The notes: a model not told the origin generated them from the letters alone. 64,000 nucleotides of DNA from Pseudomonas fildesensis (GCF_001050345.1 NZ_LFMW01000007.1:186001-250000); one strand, 5' to 3'; counted from the first letter of the stretch, positions 27,924 to 36,316 are shown. Translations and numbers: made by a program.

Positions 27924-28894
27924 TGGCCGTCGTTCTTACCGCCCGCGACCTCACCCGTCACTACGAAGTGTCCCGTGGCCTGTTCAAGGGCCACGCTACC
28001 GTGCGCGCCCTTAATGGTGTGTCTTTCGAGCTGGAAGCCGGCAAGACCCTCGCCGTCGTAGGCGAGTCGGGTTGCGGCAAATCCACCCTGGCCCGCGCGC
28101 TGACGCTGATCGAAGAGCCTTCGTCGGGGTCCCTGAAAATCGCCGGCCAGGAAGTCACCGGCGCCAACAAGGCCCAGCGCAAGCAATTGCGCAAAGACGT
28201 GCAGATGGTGTTCCAGAGCCCGTACGCCTCGTTGAACCCGCGCCAGAAGGTCGGTGATCAACTCGGCGAGCCGCTGCTGATCAACACCAACCTGTCCGCC
28301 GCCGAACGCCGCGAAAAAGTGCAAGCAATGATGAAGCAGGTGGGCCTGCGCCCCGAGCATTATCAGCGCTACCCGCACATGTTCTCCGGTGGCCAGCGCC
28401 AGCGGATCGCCTTGGCCCGCGCGATGATGCTGCAACCCAAAGTGCTGGTGGCGGATGAGCCGACCTCGGCACTGGACGTGTCGATCCAGGCTCAGGTGCT
28501 GAACCTGTTCATGGATTTGCAGCAGGAATTCAACACGGCGTACGTGTTCATTTCCCACAACCTCGCGGTGGTGCAACACGTTGCCGATGATGTGATGGTG
28601 ATGTACCTCGGTCGCCCTGTTGAAGTGGGCCCCAAGGACGACATCTATGCGCGTCCCTTGCACCCGTACACCCAGGCACTGCTGTCGGCGACCCCGACCA
28701 TTCACCCGGACCCGAACAAGCCGAAGATCAAGATTGTCGGCGAACTGCCCAACCCGCTGAACCCGCCGTCGGGCTGCGCTTTCCACAAGCGCTGCCCGTA
28801 TGCGACAGCGCGTTGCAGCAGCGAAGAGCCGCAGCTGCGGCCGTTGGATAACCGCCAGGTGGCGTGCCACTACGCGGAGCAATTCGTCGCGTGA
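27923..28894 (+). CDS. dppF: Dipeptide ABC transporter ATPase DppF
   Basis: A 323-residue cytoplasmic ATPase and the last gene of the dpp operon. Walker A GESGCGKST is near residue 48, signature FSGGQRQRIALARAM near 160, and Walker B VLVADEPTSALD near 180. A C-terminal Cys-bearing extension (GCAFHKRCPYATARC) parallels that of DppD. The ATG at 27923 shares one base with the dppD stop. The operon end is marked by the palindromic repeat block at 28896 and the terminator at 29055. Confidence 0.93.
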   Translation: MAVVLTARDLTRHYEVSRGLFKGHATVRALNGVSFELEAGKTLAVVGESGCGKSTLARALTLIEEPSSGSLKIAGQEVTGANKAQRKQLRKDVQMVFQSPYASLNPRQKVGDQLGEPLLINTNLSAAERREKVQAMMKQVGLRPEHYQRYPHMFSGGQRQRIALARAMMLQPKVLVADEPTSALDVSIQAQVLNLFMDLQQEFNTAYVFISHNLAVVQHVADDVMVMYLGRPVEVGPKDDIYARPLHPYTQALLSATPTIHPDPNKPKIKIVGELPNPLNPPSGCAFHKRCPYATARCSSEEPQLRPLDNRQVACHYAEQFVA

Positions 28895-28895
28895 A

Positions 28896-29030
28896 GATCG
28901 TTCCCACGCTCTGCGTGGGAACGCCGCCTGGGACGCTCCGCGTCCCGCCATCGGCGCAAGGCTCAGGTCTTGCGCGTTGGTGACGCGGAGCGTCACAGGA
29001 TGCATTCCCACGCAGAGCGTGGGAACGATC
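28896..29030. repeat. Composite palindromic repeat block (type B: GTTCCCACGCTCTGCGTGGG)
   Basis: An outer inverted pair (GATCGTTCCCACGCTCTGCG ... CGCAGAGCGTGGGAACGATC) encloses further palindromes GGACGCTCCGCGTCC and GTGACGCGGAGCGTCAC. Each arm of the outer pair is itself palindromic. This is a BIME-like intergenic element, different from the TGTGG-type repeats elsewhere in the window. Confidence 0.85.
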
Positions 29031-29054
29031 AGCAGCAGTGGTAATGAGTTTCAC

Positions 29055-29104
29055 AGCCCTTCCCGCCAGGTTGCGCATCAGCCTGGCAGGAGGGGCTTTC
29101 TTTT
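29055..29104 (+). terminator. Probable terminator of the dpp operon
   Basis: AGCCCTTCCCGCCAGG pairs with CCTGGCAGGAGGGGCT (two G-T pairs) around an 18-base loop region, followed by TTCTTTT. It lies about 160 bases past dppF. Confidence 0.7.
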
Positions 29105-29113
29105 GCCTGCGAT

Positions 29114-29386
29114 CTACGTCTGGCTATCGCCGTCATCATCAGCAGGATCATCGCTGTCCGGTTCGTCAGTGGTGGAGTCATCATCGTCATTGCTGCCGCC
29201 CTGGTCCTTATCGCCGCCCTCGGACTCCGACTTGGCCAGTTGCAACCCCACACCCTGCGTCGCCTGCACCGCCGAAAAGCCCGCCTGGCTACCATGCACC
29301 GGGTTATGCGCCCAGGCCGTCGACATCCCCAGCGACAACAACACCAGCACCTTTATCAACAACACTACTCGTTGAAAAATACTCAT
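29114..29386 (-). CDS. Small secreted acidic protein of unknown function
   Basis: A 90-residue protein I do not recognise. The N-terminus MSIFQRVVLLIKVLVLLSLG...AWA is a good signal peptide. The mature part (HNPVHGSQAGFSAVQATQGVGLQLAKSESE) ends in a strongly acidic, Asp/Ser-rich low-complexity tail (SNDDDDSTTDEPDSDDPADD). The ATG at 29384-29386 sits 10 nt after ACGGA; a longer frame to 29422 would bury the signal. It stands alone, convergent with dppF, at the edge of the accessory region. The acidic tail could bind divalent cations, but that is only a guess. Coding status is likely but not certain, because the gene is short. Confidence 0.55.
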   Translation of the reverse strand: MSIFQRVVLLIKVLVLLSLGMSTAWAHNPVHGSQAGFSAVQATQGVGLQLAKSESEGGDKDQGGSNDDDDSTTDEPDSDDPADDDGDSQT

Positions 29387-29422
29387 GGTTGATTCCGTCC
29401 AGTCAGTAGGTAAATCCCGCAC

Positions 29423-30100
29423 GACAGCTGTTTACCGCCGCCAGCGTTGACGCTAGTCCCAATGCCGGGTTTGCGCCAGGCCTCAGGTATCGCAGTCGTC
29501 GTAGGTTTCACTGTCCTCCCCTTCGTTGTAGGGGTTTTCCGCTTCTTCCTTGGAGGCGGACTGGGCTTGCGGCTGCCAACTACCGGAGTTGATTAGGAGG
29601 AGAGGCGTTGCACATTTTGCACGTTGGTCTCCTTTAAAGTCGGTGGGTAAACGCTAGACCTGATGCGAGGTTCTCCCCAATCCTCAGCCTTGTGGTGATC
29701 AAAAAATGTGGGAGCCGACTTTGGGGTTGTCATGATAAAGAGCAAAGACAATTACTTAGCAATATAAAAATAAGTAAAAATTAAACATCCCCACTAATAA
29801 AAAGACTTTTCTGAAGGAACTTTCCGAAAAATCAGATCACATGACACAAACGCTTGTTTTTTTAATCACCCCCTGACATCTTACATATAAGAAACATTGC
29901 TCAATGACGGAAGTTATTTAATTCAATAGCTTAACTTCACCTAGGCCAGAAAACAAGCCTGGCGAACAGCTCAACTCCGTCATCAGTTTATTCAAGTAAA
30001 CCCCGGGGCAAATCGAATGCCCATAATCAAATGGATTCCCCCATGCTTTTTCCATTCGGCAAGTCGTTGTACACTCATATATAACGTTGGAAGAGAAACT
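29423..30100. other. Long intergenic region, AT-rich in its right half
   Basis: 678 bases. The left part holds a possible broken small ORF (29483-29622, minus). From about 29700 the sequence becomes strongly AT-rich, with runs such as AATATAAAAATAAGTAAAAA, up to the methyltransferase gene. This probably contains the promoter of the biosynthetic cluster and marks a compositional boundary. I found no tRNA, transposase or clear terminal repeats. Confidence 0.6.
29483..29622 (-). pseudogene. Possible frameshifted small acidic ORF
   Basis: On the minus strand AAAGGAG precedes a GTG (29620-29622) by 6 nt; that frame stops after nine codons. The +1 frame then stays open to a TGA at 29483-29485 and encodes an acidic, codon-like tail (ASKEEAENPYNEGEDSETYD DCDT) with the same character as the neighbouring secreted acidic protein. 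This suggests a small gene broken by a one-base change, or chance. Confidence is low. Confidence 0.22.
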
Positions 30101-30781
30101 ATGAAAACGGTGGATAGCTCCCTCCTGAAAAAATGGTACGACAGCGAATACAGTACCTGTGAAACCGGCACTCTATTCGGCGAGCCACGAAGTGAATTCA
30201 AGCAGTTTCTATCCACCCTTCCCAATGGATGCGGCAGCGCTCTTGAGCTTGGCTGCGGAGACGGTCGCAACCTCACTGCCTTGGCACGCAAGGGCTACAG
30301 CGTAAGCGGCGTGGACATCGTCGACAGCACTGTACACAGTCGCAAGCTTAATCCTTGGTTAAAGGATCTGAAATTCCAGCAGTCCGATATATTAACCTAC
30401 GTACCCGTACATGAAGGCTACGACGTGGTTGTATGCTCCGAGGTTCTTCATTGCTTTACCAAAGATGAACTTAAGCAGGTAATGCCCAAAATAATTAACT
30501 CAGTAAAACCAGGCGGATATGTTTTTCTGGATATCTTGTCAGACCTGACTCGCTTTTTTCAGGCTACCGGAGAACCTTTCATATGGGACAAGGAGGCTGG
30601 ACTATCTACCCAAGACAGCGAAGGTTTTTTCGACGCTTGGCTGGGTGACTTTGACATATTTGCCTTCAATCATTGTTTTGATAAACAAAGCTGGCCACTT
30701 AGCAGCTCTGAAAACTTGCCCATCGAGCCTTATACATGGCAAGGGACTTATGTCTCAGTGTGCGCGCAAAAGCGCAAATAA
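30101..30781 (+). CDS. Class I SAM-dependent methyltransferase (first gene of biosynthetic cluster)
   Basis: A 226-residue cytoplasmic enzyme. Motif I is ALELGCGDGRNL (residues ~47-58), followed by GYSVSGVDIVD (acidic end of strand 2), a motif-II-like YDVVVCSEVLHCF and PGGYVFLDIL. This is the Methyltransf_11/25/TehB-like fold. The ATG at 30101 follows GGAAGAGAAACT; an in-frame ATG at 30017 is rejected because that stretch lies in AT-rich non-coding-like sequence. It is richer in AT than the flanking core genes. The ligase gene starts 34 bases downstream, so the two are likely co-transcribed. The methyl acceptor is unknown; a small-molecule intermediate of the cluster is the natural guess. Confidence 0.8.
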   Translation: MKTVDSSLLKKWYDSEYSTCETGTLFGEPRSEFKQFLSTLPNGCGSALELGCGDGRNLTALARKGYSVSGVDIVDSTVHSRKLNPWLKDLKFQQSDILTYVPVHEGYDVVVCSEVLHCFTKDELKQVMPKIINSVKPGGYVFLDILSDLTRFFQATGEPFIWDKEAGLSTQDSEGFFDAWLGDFDIFAFNHCFDKQSWPLSSSENLPIEPYTWQGTYVSVCAQKRK

Positions 30782-30815
30782 CTTCGTACCGTTCTGCTTG
30801 AGTGGAGATTGGGGA

Positions 30816-32357
30816 ATGCAGCTTTTCCATCAGGTCATCGCCAACAACGCCACGAGATACTCGACCAAACCCGCCATCATCCTGGACGGGCAGGCAACTA
30901 CATATAAGGAACTGCAACAACGGGCGAATGACATGGCCTCGACGCTTTCAACGCTCGGGCTCGCCCCCGGCGACCGGGTGGGCATGTACGCGCAGATGTC
31001 CATTGATTTGATCGCCAGCTACCTCGGCATGCTGCAAACTGGCGTGATCACCGCAGCGACTCATCACACTCTCAGCCGCACCAAGCTGATCCACCAACTC
31101 AAGCACTCTGGCGCCCGAGTGCTGATCACTGACTGCACTGATGACTTGCAGGGCCTGATAGACGAGGCGGGACTAGAGCGGGTTTTACTCACCGCCCCTG
31201 CCCAGATAGCTGTGCCTCGCGCCATCCAACTTGCCGATGCCATCGCAGCACACAATGACAGAACGGATGTCATTGTCCGACCGTTGGCCGATGATCCTGA
31301 GCGGCCTACATCGATCTTCTACACCTCGGGCTCTACCTCTAATCCGAAAGGTGTGTTAGTCAATCACCGCATCATGTCGGCGGCCTGCCGCCAAGTCACT
31401 GCGTACCTGCAAAACACTCCAGACGACCGTATCCTCAGTTACTCGACGCTGGCATCCGATTACGGCGTCTACAACGTAATGATGCCACTTTACGCTGGGG
31501 CCACCAGTGTCATTGAGAGCCGACCTGCCGGCAGTGCAGAGGACGTGCTAGCGGTCGTCGAACGCGAGTCAGTTACGGCGATGCACGTGTTTCCCCCGGT
31601 ATTCTTCCTATTGGCCAATACGGGTCCGCACTGGCAGGCGCGGGTGCCAGGCTTGCGTTACATCTCCAGCAGCGGGCAGCCCCTTCACACCCGTCACATC
31701 CAACGAATTCGCCAAGCGCTCCCAAGGGTGCAGATTTTTTCCAACTACGGGCTTACTGAATGCAAGCGCGTGAGCTACCTGCGCCCCGAAGAAATTGACC
31801 AGCGCCCGATGTCGGTAGGCAAGCCCTTACCCGGCGTCAGCGTGCACTTGGTGGACGAACAGGGGCGAATTATCAACCAGCCCGGACAAGTTGGTGAGCT
31901 GCTGGTGGCTAGCGATTACCTGATGCTTGAGTACTGGAACATGCCCGAAGCGAATGCCAGTGCCTTTATTCATGATGCGTTCGGTCATTCACGGCTGTAT
32001 CGCACAGGCGATCTGTTCAGGCAGGACGTCGAAGGCTATCTCTACTATGTCGCCCGCAAGGACGATGTTTTCTCGCGCAATATCTGGAACGTCAACCCAC
32101 GGGAGATTGAGCAATGTCTAGCGATGCATCCGGCGGTCGCCGAAGTGCTGGTGGTCCCGGTCGCTGACGAGTGGGCCGGACATGTGCCCAGAGCTTATAT
32201 CGTGCTTGATGTCGATCATGGTCAGACCAGCGGACAGACGCTGATCGAGCACTGCAAGAAGCATCTGGACTGGCACATGGTCCCGACTCAGTGCGTATTC
32301 CTGAAGGCCCTGCCAAAAACCGAATCGGGAAAGTTCACCGCCAAAGGACTGATCTGA
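30816..32357 (+). CDS. Stand-alone AMP-forming ligase (adenylation enzyme, ANL superfamily)
   Basis: A 513-residue adenylate-forming enzyme. The phosphate-binding loop FYTSGSTSNPKG is at residues ~168-179, the A5 motif SNYGLTECKR near 365, and the A7/A8 region YRTGDLFRQDVEGYLYY then VARKDDVFSRNIWNVNPREI. The A10 lysine K506 lies in LPKTESGKF. It activates a carboxylic or amino acid as an acyl-AMP, then transfers it to CoA, a carrier protein or an amine. There is no carrier protein, condensation or thioesterase gene in the cluster, so direct amide or CoA-thioester formation is possible. The ATG at 30816 follows GAGATTGGGGA; the earlier in-frame ATG at 30645 overlaps the methyltransferase gene. 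The substrate cannot be predicted by eye. Confidence 0.85.
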   Translation: MQLFHQVIANNATRYSTKPAIILDGQATTYKELQQRANDMASTLSTLGLAPGDRVGMYAQMSIDLIASYLGMLQTGVITAATHHTLSRTKLIHQLKHSGARVLITDCTDDLQGLIDEAGLERVLLTAPAQIAVPRAIQLADAIAAHNDRTDVIVRPLADDPERPTSIFYTSGSTSNPKGVLVNHRIMSAACRQVTAYLQNTPDDRILSYSTLASDYGVYNVMMPLYAGATSVIESRPAGSAEDVLAVVERESVTAMHVFPPVFFLLANTGPHWQARVPGLRYISSSGQPLHTRHIQRIRQALPRVQIFSNYGLTECKRVSYLRPEEIDQRPMSVGKPLPGVSVHLVDEQGRIINQPGQVGELLVASDYLMLEYWNMPEANASAFIHDAFGHSRLYRTGDLFRQDVEGYLYYVARKDDVFSRNIWNVNPREIEQCLAMHPAVAEVLVVPVADEWAGHVPRAYIVLDVDHGQTSGQTLIEHCKKHLDWHMVPTQCVFLKALPKTESGKFTAKGLI

Positions 32358-32373
32358 TAGTAGGAGCTTTGCC

Positions 32374-33405
32374 ATGAAAACGTCCCTCAATCCCATGGAT
32401 CACCCTGGCCTCGATCGTGATCTGCAACAAAGTGCAATGCTGAAACTCGCTGGACACTTCCACAGCCTGGCGACGGGTGCAAGCCAAGTGCCCTCGCAGT
32501 CACTTGATAGTCATCTGCGGTCCGAAATCAACGACCCCAACGTCCTTGATTACCACGACAGGCTAATTGAGGGATCAGGACCGTTGTTCTCCCACTTCCT
32601 GGCCAGCGTGCCGTACATCCTCGAAGAATTATCCAGGGTCGGGGTAGCAATGACCCGCATGGCTCAGGTCAATACCGGAGAAACAGGTCGGACCTTCAGC
32701 CTGTTTGAAGTTGACGCCTTTGATGGCAGTAACGGCCGTGCTATTGCTGGCCACTCCCAGGGCCTGATCCGCAGCTTCACCTCGTCACCAAACCGGGCCA
32801 ATCAGATAGCCTTCGAACGGCATGCCGACCCGACGCTATCGTGGTTCTATCCACAGTCGGTATTCAGGGTAACGCCAGCCCTGCTGCAAGCCCCCGAATA
32901 CGATTGCTTCAGCAAGGGTTTCGACTTCATTTATGAGATGGCCGCATTCCAGTTCTATACCCGCGACCGCAACGGCCAAATCTCCCATATCAAGCAATTT
33001 CTCAAGCCTGACGGGCTGGTGTTTTTCCTGGAAAAGTTCAACCACCCCGATCCGAAGGAGTATTTGCGGCGGGAGAAGATCAAAGACGAGCAGTTCAAGA
33101 CCCGCTACTTCAGCGAGGAAGAAATCCGCTGGAAACGCCAGCAGATGCTTGAGCAAATGCAAAACGGGCAAGTCACACTGGACGAACTCGTGTGCGCCCT
33201 GTCGGCCCACTTCACCTGTGTGCACCTGCTGTGGAGCAGCAGCAACTTCTGTGAGTTCGTCGCCTCGAACGACCCGCATCAGGTGACGCGGTTTCTAGAT
33301 CTTCTGGGGCCAGTGGTTCAACCATCGAGTTTCTGCTTTGAAGGTTCGCGTATTGGCGCCGTGACCTCCCTGCAAAACGGTGATACGGGGCCAGGCCATG
33401 TTTAA
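32374..33405 (+). CDS. Methyltransferase-like protein of biosynthetic cluster
   Basis: A 343-residue protein that resembles class I methyltransferases in order: a helical N-terminal part, then TFSLFEVDAFDGSNGRAIAG (~109-128) where motif I would be, YDCFSKGFDFIYEMAAF, and LKPDGLVFFLEKFN. The Gly-rich LxxGxGxG core is replaced by VDAFDGSNG, so cofactor binding is uncertain. The tail (EEEIRWKRQQMLEQMQNGQV, then HFTCVHLLWSSSNFCEFVAS) recalls methyltransferase domains of natural-product pathways. The ATG at 32374 follows GTAGGAGCTTTGCC. The last 8 bases overlap the next gene, which indicates an operon. Methyltransferase is the best guess, not a firm call. Confidence 0.55.
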   Translation: MKTSLNPMDHPGLDRDLQQSAMLKLAGHFHSLATGASQVPSQSLDSHLRSEINDPNVLDYHDRLIEGSGPLFSHFLASVPYILEELSRVGVAMTRMAQVNTGETGRTFSLFEVDAFDGSNGRAIAGHSQGLIRSFTSSPNRANQIAFERHADPTLSWFYPQSVFRVTPALLQAPEYDCFSKGFDFIYEMAAFQFYTRDRNGQISHIKQFLKPDGLVFFLEKFNHPDPKEYLRREKIKDEQFKTRYFSEEEIRWKRQQMLEQMQNGQVTLDELVCALSAHFTCVHLLWSSSNFCEFVASNDPHQVTRFLDLLGPVVQPSSFCFEGSRIGAVTSLQNGDTGPGHV

Positions 33406-34576
33406 TGTTTCTGAGCAACCGTTCCACCGCGACGCATTGCCCTCGTTATGCCTGCGGGCAGTTGAGCATCTGCCAAGATGGCGCGAGCGGGCCGCTGCGG
33501 CCGAACTCGCTATGCGCCTGAGTAGCAGCACATTCGACGAATTGTTTGCTGAAGGCTGGCTGGATCTGTTGTCACCGCGTGCGCCAGTCACAAGCTCCGG
33601 ACACTGGCCCACACTTGTGGAAAGTGCACGCATTGCCGCTCGGGCATGTGCATCTACCGGCTGGATAATGGCGTTAGTAGGCGGTCACGGTTCAATCGCC
33701 AGGAGACTACCCGCCACTTGCATAAACCAGTTATACAACGATTGGCCGAAACAACTATTCGCCTCAGCCTCCCCTTGTGCCGAGAGTTTGCTGTCCTTTG
33801 AGTCCGCAGGCGCACGGGTCAACGGACGGTGGCGCTTCAGCTCTGGCATCGAGGACGCCACTTGGTTGATGCTCAACGCTCCCAGCACTAACCACTCGGA
33901 TACTCACAATCCGCGCTTTCTAGTGCTGATCGCCGCCAATGAAGTTGAGAGGCTTAACAGTTGGGACAGCTGCGGTATGGTTGCAACGGGTTCTCACGAC
34001 GTACTGACCCATCAGTTGTTAGTGCCCCATGATCGCGTGTTCGCGTTGCACGATATATTTGCGCAGGCGCCGCGTGCGCCTGCCTGCGATTACATAGATC
34101 GATTACCCCTCGCGCCTTACCTCACCACCTCGATCATCGGCCCACTGCTGGGATGTGCCGAGGGCGCATTTACCGTGTTTGTAGCTGGGTTCCGCAGTTC
34201 GTTAACGCAATGCGATCCTCGGATCGCTGAACAGGCGGCTCACTCGGCTGCGCAACTACACAGCGCCACGCAGTTGTACGACTCGCTGATCACCTGGCTG
34301 CACAACGCAGGTATCAATGACCGTGCGCTAAATGCGCAAGAGTTGTTGCAGCTCAAGCGCGATCGCGCCTATCTGGCGGAACAGTGCGTGCAGGTTGTAC
34401 GCCGGTTGGTGGAAAGACTCGGCGTCTCGTCCCTGATGGCAAGCAACCCGCTTCAGCGCCACTGGCGTGATATCCAGACTATGGCCGCGCACCGAGACGT
34501 TGCATGGAGCGCAGCAATGTTGGCCTCCGGAGATGCCATCCTCCGGCCCCTCCCTGCAGACGCGCTAAAGAACTGA
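33398..34576 (+). CDS. Acyl-CoA-dehydrogenase-fold flavin-dependent monooxygenase
   Basis: A 392-residue protein of the acyl-CoA dehydrogenase superfamily, group D monooxygenase type (HpaB/HsaA/DszC and sugar N-oxygenases such as KijD3). Support comes from the helical N-terminus, [20 protein letters not shown] near residue 80, the beta-barrel segment ([20 protein letters not shown]) and the C-terminal signature [20 protein letters not shown]. The enzyme would use reduced flavin and oxygen to hydroxylate carbon or oxidise an amine nitrogen; no flavin reductase is adjacent, so a general cellular reductase may supply FMNH2. The ATG at 33398 overlaps the previous gene's end (ATGTTTAA); an ATG at 33380 is an alternative. 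The substrate is unknown. Confidence 0.72.
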   Translation: MFNVSEQPFHRDALPSLCLRAVEHLPRWRERAAAAELAMRLSSSTFDELFAEGWLDLLSPRAPVTSSGHWPTLVESARIAARACASTGWIMALVGGHGSIARRLPATCINQLYNDWPKQLFASASPCAESLLSFESAGARVNGRWRFSSGIEDATWLMLNAPSTNHSDTHNPRFLVLIAANEVERLNSWDSCGMVATGSHDVLTHQLLVPHDRVFALHDIFAQAPRAPACDYIDRLPLAPYLTTSIIGPLLGCAEGAFTVFVAGFRSSLTQCDPRIAEQAAHSAAQLHSATQLYDSLITWLHNAGINDRALNAQELLQLKRDRAYLAEQCVQVVRRLVERLGVSSLMASNPLQRHWRDIQTMAAHRDVAWSAAMLASGDAILRPLPADALKN

Positions 34577-34611
34577 TTTATTTCCAATCGGCTGTTCCAG
34601 AGAGGTGTCAC

Positions 34612-34998
34612 ATGTTTGTCCGCAATAAATCCGACATCGAGAAAACCCCTTACTTCGTCGAATGGGGCGCGGGCACCAGCCACCGCCTGCTCACTGAACG
34701 CGATGCCATGGGCTTCACGCTATGCCACACCGTTGTCCGCGCGGGCACAGAGTCGCTGCTGCAGTACCGAAATCACCTGGAAGCGTGCTATTGCATCGCC
34801 GGAGAAGGCGAAGTCGAAGACATGCAAGGAAATATCTTTTCGATTCGGCCGGGAGACTTGTATGTGCTTGATCAGCATGATCGGCATTTCCTGCGTGGCG
34901 GCAAGGAACATGACTTGATTGTGGTCAGCGTCTTCAATCCGCCACTGCGGGGCGACGAGCGCCATAATCTCAATGACCCCTTGGGATCGGCCTACTGA
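34612..34998 (+). CDS. Ectoine synthase-like cupin (EctC family), orphan
   Basis: A 128-residue cupin aligning over its full length with L-ectoine synthase. E57, Y84 and H92, the Fe(II) ligands known for EctC, fall at exactly those positions here ([32 protein letters not shown]), as do R25, T40, Y52 and H55. The aromatic residue at 21 in classical EctC is G here, with a Trp at 18. EctC closes N-gamma-acetyl-diaminobutyrate to ectoine, and can also cyclise glutamine to a pyrroline amidine (ADPC). No ectA, ectB, ectD or ask gene is present, so classical ectoine synthesis from this locus is unlikely. Ring closure of a cluster-specific precursor is a reasonable inference. The ATG at 34612 follows AGAGAGGTGTCAC. 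Confidence 0.8.
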   Translation: MFVRNKSDIEKTPYFVEWGAGTSHRLLTERDAMGFTLCHTVVRAGTESLLQYRNHLEACYCIAGEGEVEDMQGNIFSIRPGDLYVLDQHDRHFLRGGKEHDLIVVSVFNPPLRGDERHNLNDPLGSAY

Positions 34999-35046
34999 TG
35001 TTTTTTCCAAATGCCACCCCAGGCCACTTACTCGCAGGAGGTGTTT

Positions 35047-36258
35047 ATGCGTAAGGATTATCTCGCCTTTTTCACCTCGCTTTTTCTATCGAGGCTGGCG
35101 GATCAAATCCTGTTGTTTATGGTTCCGCTGGTGGTGTTCCAGACCACCAACAGCGCATCCTGGGCCGGGCTGGCATTTTTCGTCGAATCGCTACCGCGAT
35201 TTCTCGCGTTTCCGTTGTGCGGTGCCCTGTGCGACAAGTACTCGCCTATCAGGATCCTGCATGGCAGTCAGATCTATCGGGCATTGCTTTGTGTGCTGGC
35301 GATGGTGTTCTACGAAGTAGTGGGTGGCATCGCTTGGTTAGTGGTGCTGTCAGCATTATGCGGAGTGTTGACCACGCAAGGCATAATGGCCCGCGAAGTG
35401 CTGATGCCGTCCATCTTTCAGCACTACAGTTACACCAAGACGCTGTCCTATTCCCAGATCGCCGACCAAACCGGCCTGGTGCTTGGGCCACTGGTGGCGG
35501 CGCTGGTGCTGGAGGTATGGGCTTGGCACTGGGTGGTGCTTTGGATCGCCGGGCTGTTCCTGCTGGCAGACCTGAGCATGCTGGTGTGGCAACGCTTCAG
35601 TCGAATTACGTTACCGGTGTTCGAGCAGCACAAAGACATCTGGTTGCAGCCTTTGCGGATCGCTTTCGGGCATATCCGTAATGTGGCCGAGTTGAAAAAA
35701 ATCATCGCTCTCGCGATAGGAGTCAATCTGATCGTCGGTGTCACCTTGGCCACCTCGGCGGCCATGGTGATCGGCGAGTACGGCGCTGGCAAGGATGACT
35801 ATGCAGGGCTGCAAGCGGCTGGAGCAGTGACAACTATCCTGATCCTGTTTTTTCTCGCTCGGGTGGAACTGCCTTTGCGGGTCTTGGGGCTTATTGGCTA
35901 CTCACTGATTGCCATAGGAGCATTCATTAGCGCTCTGAGTCCGAACTTGATCGGTTATGTGGTCGGTTTTTTGTTGATTGTCGGCTTCGATAAAATGTTC
36001 AACGTATACATGCGCACTATTCGGCAGCGGGTGATTCCACCTCAGGACTTCGGCAAGACCGTGGGCGCGATCACGTTGCTGAACAACATGTCGCAGCCAT
36101 TGGCTGGTTTGCTGGTGGCATTGCTGGCTACGTCTTTGGGCACGCAGCAGGTAATCCTCAGTCTGGCCGTGCTGACAACCCTTCTTGGGGTGGTCACTCT
36201 GTGGTGGTTTGCAAAACAACGTTGCCCACACCCGAACTCGATAGTTGAGACGGACTAG
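35047..36258 (+). CDS. MFS exporter (EntS/MFS_3-like), last gene of biosynthetic cluster
   Basis: A 403-residue inner-membrane transporter with about 12 hydrophobic helices, beginning MRKDYLAFFTSLFLSRLADQ. The family includes siderophore and antibiotic exporters (EntS, MefA type). The ATG at 35047 was chosen because GCAGGAGGTGTTT precedes it directly; an in-frame ATG at 35011 has no such site. It follows the ectC-like gene by 48 bases on the same strand and is closed by the hairpin at 36317, so it is probably the efflux or self-protection function of the cluster. Its substrate is presumably the cluster's product. Confidence 0.82.
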   Translation: MRKDYLAFFTSLFLSRLADQILLFMVPLVVFQTTNSASWAGLAFFVESLPRFLAFPLCGALCDKYSPIRILHGSQIYRALLCVLAMVFYEVVGGIAWLVVLSALCGVLTTQGIMAREVLMPSIFQHYSYTKTLSYSQIADQTGLVLGPLVAALVLEVWAWHWVVLWIAGLFLLADLSMLVWQRFSRITLPVFEQHKDIWLQPLRIAFGHIRNVAELKKIIALAIGVNLIVGVTLATSAAMVIGEYGAGKDDYAGLQAAGAVTTILILFFLARVELPLRVLGLIGYSLIAIGAFISALSPNLIGYVVGFLLIVGFDKMFNVYMRTIRQRVIPPQDFGKTVGAITLLNNMSQPLAGLLVALLATSLGTQQVILSLAVLTTLLGVVTLWWFAKQRCPHPNSIVETD

Positions 36259-36316
36259 GAAGCGGCCTTTATTGCTCTTTGAGATAAAGGTGAAACGCAC
36301 TTTTCGCCACAAAAAA

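Noticed and set aside
30101..36258. Classical ectoine biosynthesis operon
   Set aside because: Only an EctC homologue is present; there is no EctA acetyltransferase, EctB aminotransferase, EctD hydroxylase or aspartokinase.
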